54,506 nt of DNA from Desulfobacterales bacterium (GTDB lineage: Bacteria > Desulfobacterota > Desulfobacteria > Desulfobacterales > C00003060): contig JABXJW010000003.1 in assembly GCA_013375395.1 (NCBI GenBank), positions 1-54,506 of the forward strand, read 5' to 3'. The notes below the pieces were generated by a model. It was given only the letters and a program-made list of their open reading frames with translations, had not been told where the DNA came from and ran no database searches. Shown here piece after piece: positions 53,206 through 54,506 of this stretch. The stretch's first letter is position 1. Every line of letters begins with the position of its first letter. The position numbers and the translations under genes are program-made.

Positions 53206-54408
53206 TCAGGGCAGCGGCAGCCGCAGCCAAAGGGGCATGTGGTCACTGACCTTGTGCTCAAATCGCGCCAGGAATTCGCCCTTCTTGTCGGGCGACAATT
53301 GATCAAGAGATTGGTTGTTTAGGGCATCGCTGAACAGGTTTGCAAAGTCAAACACGCCGTAGTCAGGGCCGCGGGGGTCCTGCCCTATGGTTGCGTTATC
53401 CAGGTAGGTGGGCAAGCGCTGGTCCCGGCAAAATAGACCGATCTGGTCGAAAGTTTGATCCAGGCGGGCATTGGTTCGGAATACCTTATTTCGGCCTGGA
53501 TAAGGATCCAAAAAAGGGAAGTTCACGTTCACATCGTCTTCCGTATCACCATTGAACGTCTTCATGTGCTTTTCGATGCGTTTCCGGTCGGTCCGGGGAT
53601 TGTCGAAATCCAGGTTGAGGTCACCCAGAAGAATAAAATTTGGATAGTAGGCCCTGTCGTGCTCCCTCACGCGGGCGAGGATCCACTCCATCAGCGCGTC
53701 AAACTCCTGGCGGCGGTCTGCCATGTAATCCCCGAAATAGAGGTGCGCGTTGATCGCCATGAACTGGTAAGGTTCGGTACCGGGGTGGCCGCTTATTTCG
53801 AAACTCACGCAGAACGGCGTGCGGATGAATGTGAGGAAGGTTGGCATTTTCGCCTTGAATCTGGGCCTCTTTGGCCTGGTACGGCGATTGCCGGCCTTGT
53901 ACTCTTCCAGTCTGGCAAGGTAATTGTCTAACTTTTTGGCATAAGGTGCCATTGCTTCGTAGATCTCGTCGTTATACCGGCCAAGAGTGTTTAGCACCTT
54001 GGACCGGTCATAGGATATGTCCGTGGCAATCTCTGTGCGGCGGACAACCGAACGGCTGAAAATGAAGCCCAAACGCTCACCAAGGCCTGGTTCTCCCGGA
54101 AAAGCACCGGTCTTGTCGGACACGATCATGCCGAACTCAGGCCCCATCAGGCCCTGCAGTTTCCGCAGGCCGCTCAGATCATCCATAATCTCCTGCACGG
54201 CCAGCAAATCGAATCGCCTGCACACGTCTGCGAGAAACTTCCAGGTGTCGTTGTTGCGGCTTGTAGCCGAGCCGAGTTTCCGGATGTTGAAAGAGGTCAG
54301 CATAACCGATCCATACACCCGCTCCGGCAACCCGTACCGTGCCGGATCAGCTTCCAGCGTCTCCCAAATCTTCTTCCATTCGCTATGCGTGAAGACTTTT
54401 GCCGCCAT
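53206..54408 (-). CDS. Endonuclease/exonuclease/phosphatase (EEP) family protein
   Basis: 400 aa. EEP motifs: VMLTSFNIRKLG (Asn), LLAVQEIMDD (catalytic Glu), FILLGDLNLDFD (Asp, Asn), VSDHMPLWLRL (C-terminal Asp-His). No signal peptide is seen, so it is probably cytoplasmic. The family cuts DNA or phosphodiesters; the substrate is unknown. ATG 54408 is used after an AGGAAAGGA site; GTG 54411 is adjacent. Confidence 0.8.
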   Translation of the reverse strand: MAAKVFTHSEWKKIWETLEADPARYGLPERVYGSVMLTSFNIRKLGSATSRNNDTWKFLADVCRRFDLLAVQEIMDDLSGLRKLQGLMGPEFGMIVSDKTGAFPGEPGLGERLGFIFSRSVVRRTEIATDISYDRSKVLNTLGRYNDEIYEAMAPYAKKLDNYLARLEEYKAGNRRTRPKRPRFKAKMPTFLTFIRTPFCVSFEISGHPGTEPYQFMAINAHLYFGDYMADRRQEFDALMEWILARVREHDRAYYPNFILLGDLNLDFDNPRTDRKRIEKHMKTFNGDTEDDVNVNFPFLDPYPGRNKVFRTNARLDQTFDQIGLFCRDQRLPTYLDNATIGQDPRGPDYGVFDFANLFSDALNNQSLDQLSPDKKGEFLARFEHKVSDHMPLWLRLPLP

Positions 54409-54451
54409 CACCTGATCCTTTCCTTTTTAAGTGGCGTAGCCGCGTTGTATA

Positions 54452-54506
54452 AAATCGTGCAACGATTTTATCATGGGAAACAGCTCCTTACAACTCGAAA
54501 TTCCGC
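54452..54506. repeat. Hairpin and dispersed repeat at the right end
   Basis: TAAAATCGT, GCA, ACGATTTTA forms a perfect 9-bp hairpin. It is followed by CATGGGAAACAG and TTACAACTCGAAATTCCG, which also occur at 52437-52472. Confidence 0.6.

Overview
The window reads as accessory DNA from a Desulfobacterota-type (deltaproteobacterial) genome. This placement is an inference. It rests on the F-type conjugation genes, a lysine/alanine-rich histone H1-like protein, HU/IHF genes, several remnants of REP-associated tyrosine transposases (RAYTs) and many small palindromic repeats. No rRNA, complete tRNA or CRISPR array was seen. The first 22 bases are sequencing-adapter sequence, so the left edge is an assembly end.

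Layout. (1) 23-5511, + strand: end of an F-type type IV secretion block (traU 3' end, trbC, an S26 TraF-type peptidase, thioredoxin-like traF, traN), invaded by two families of small repeats. (2) 5574-12085, - strand: a broken DUF6516 toxin with its intact partner, a ParA/RelA-SpoT pair, a PIN-domain protein, a DUF262-HNH nuclease and a small lipoprotein. (3) 12483-18800: a DnaQ-like exonuclease, an isochorismatase-like hydrolase between direct repeats, a deleted RAYT between perfect inverted repeats, a DUF4062-GHKL-HTH protein, a histone-like protein and an HU gene split by a 259-bp repeat. (4) 19004-30461, + strand: a tightly packed eight-gene run. It encodes a protein with three RNA polymerase alpha-CTD-like repeats plus a sigma region 4-like HTH, a phospholipase D-SF2 helicase, a small protein, a DndD-like SMC ATPase, a roughly 150-aa protein, a HEPN-like protein, a GHKL ATPase and a Rossmann-like protein. 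(5) 30547-35465, - strand: dndBCDE, the DNA phosphorothioation (PT) operon, without dndA and without dndFGH. It has an operator-like palindrome upstream, and a divergent sulfur-binding-domain HNH endonuclease lies beyond it. (6) 36772-43333: a RAYT fragment, a phased 24-bp repeat array before a Fic protein, a DUF488/BrxL-C-terminal-like fusion, a PHP-SMC ATPase and a truncated P-loop ATPase. (7) 43598-50072: an SF1 helicase with a GreA-C-like domain, a GIY-YIG/AbiV fusion, a TIR protein and a RES protein, bracketed by two copies of one palindromic repeat. (8) 50528-54411: UvrD-like helicase, IHF alpha-type protein, EEP-family nuclease.

How the genes may work together. DndC, D and E, with a cysteine desulfurase encoded elsewhere, should insert sulfur into the DNA backbone, and DndB should regulate this. 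The usual partner nuclease DndFGH is absent. Two candidates could replace it: the convergent eight-gene run, which has its own DndD-like ATPase and a nuclease-helicase, and the adjacent sulfur-binding HNH enzyme. The eight-gene run is the best candidate here for an undescribed PT-linked defence module. The rest of the window looks like a defence island attached to a conjugative element, with abortive-infection types (TIR, RES, AbiV, Fic, RelA/SpoT) clustered towards the right.
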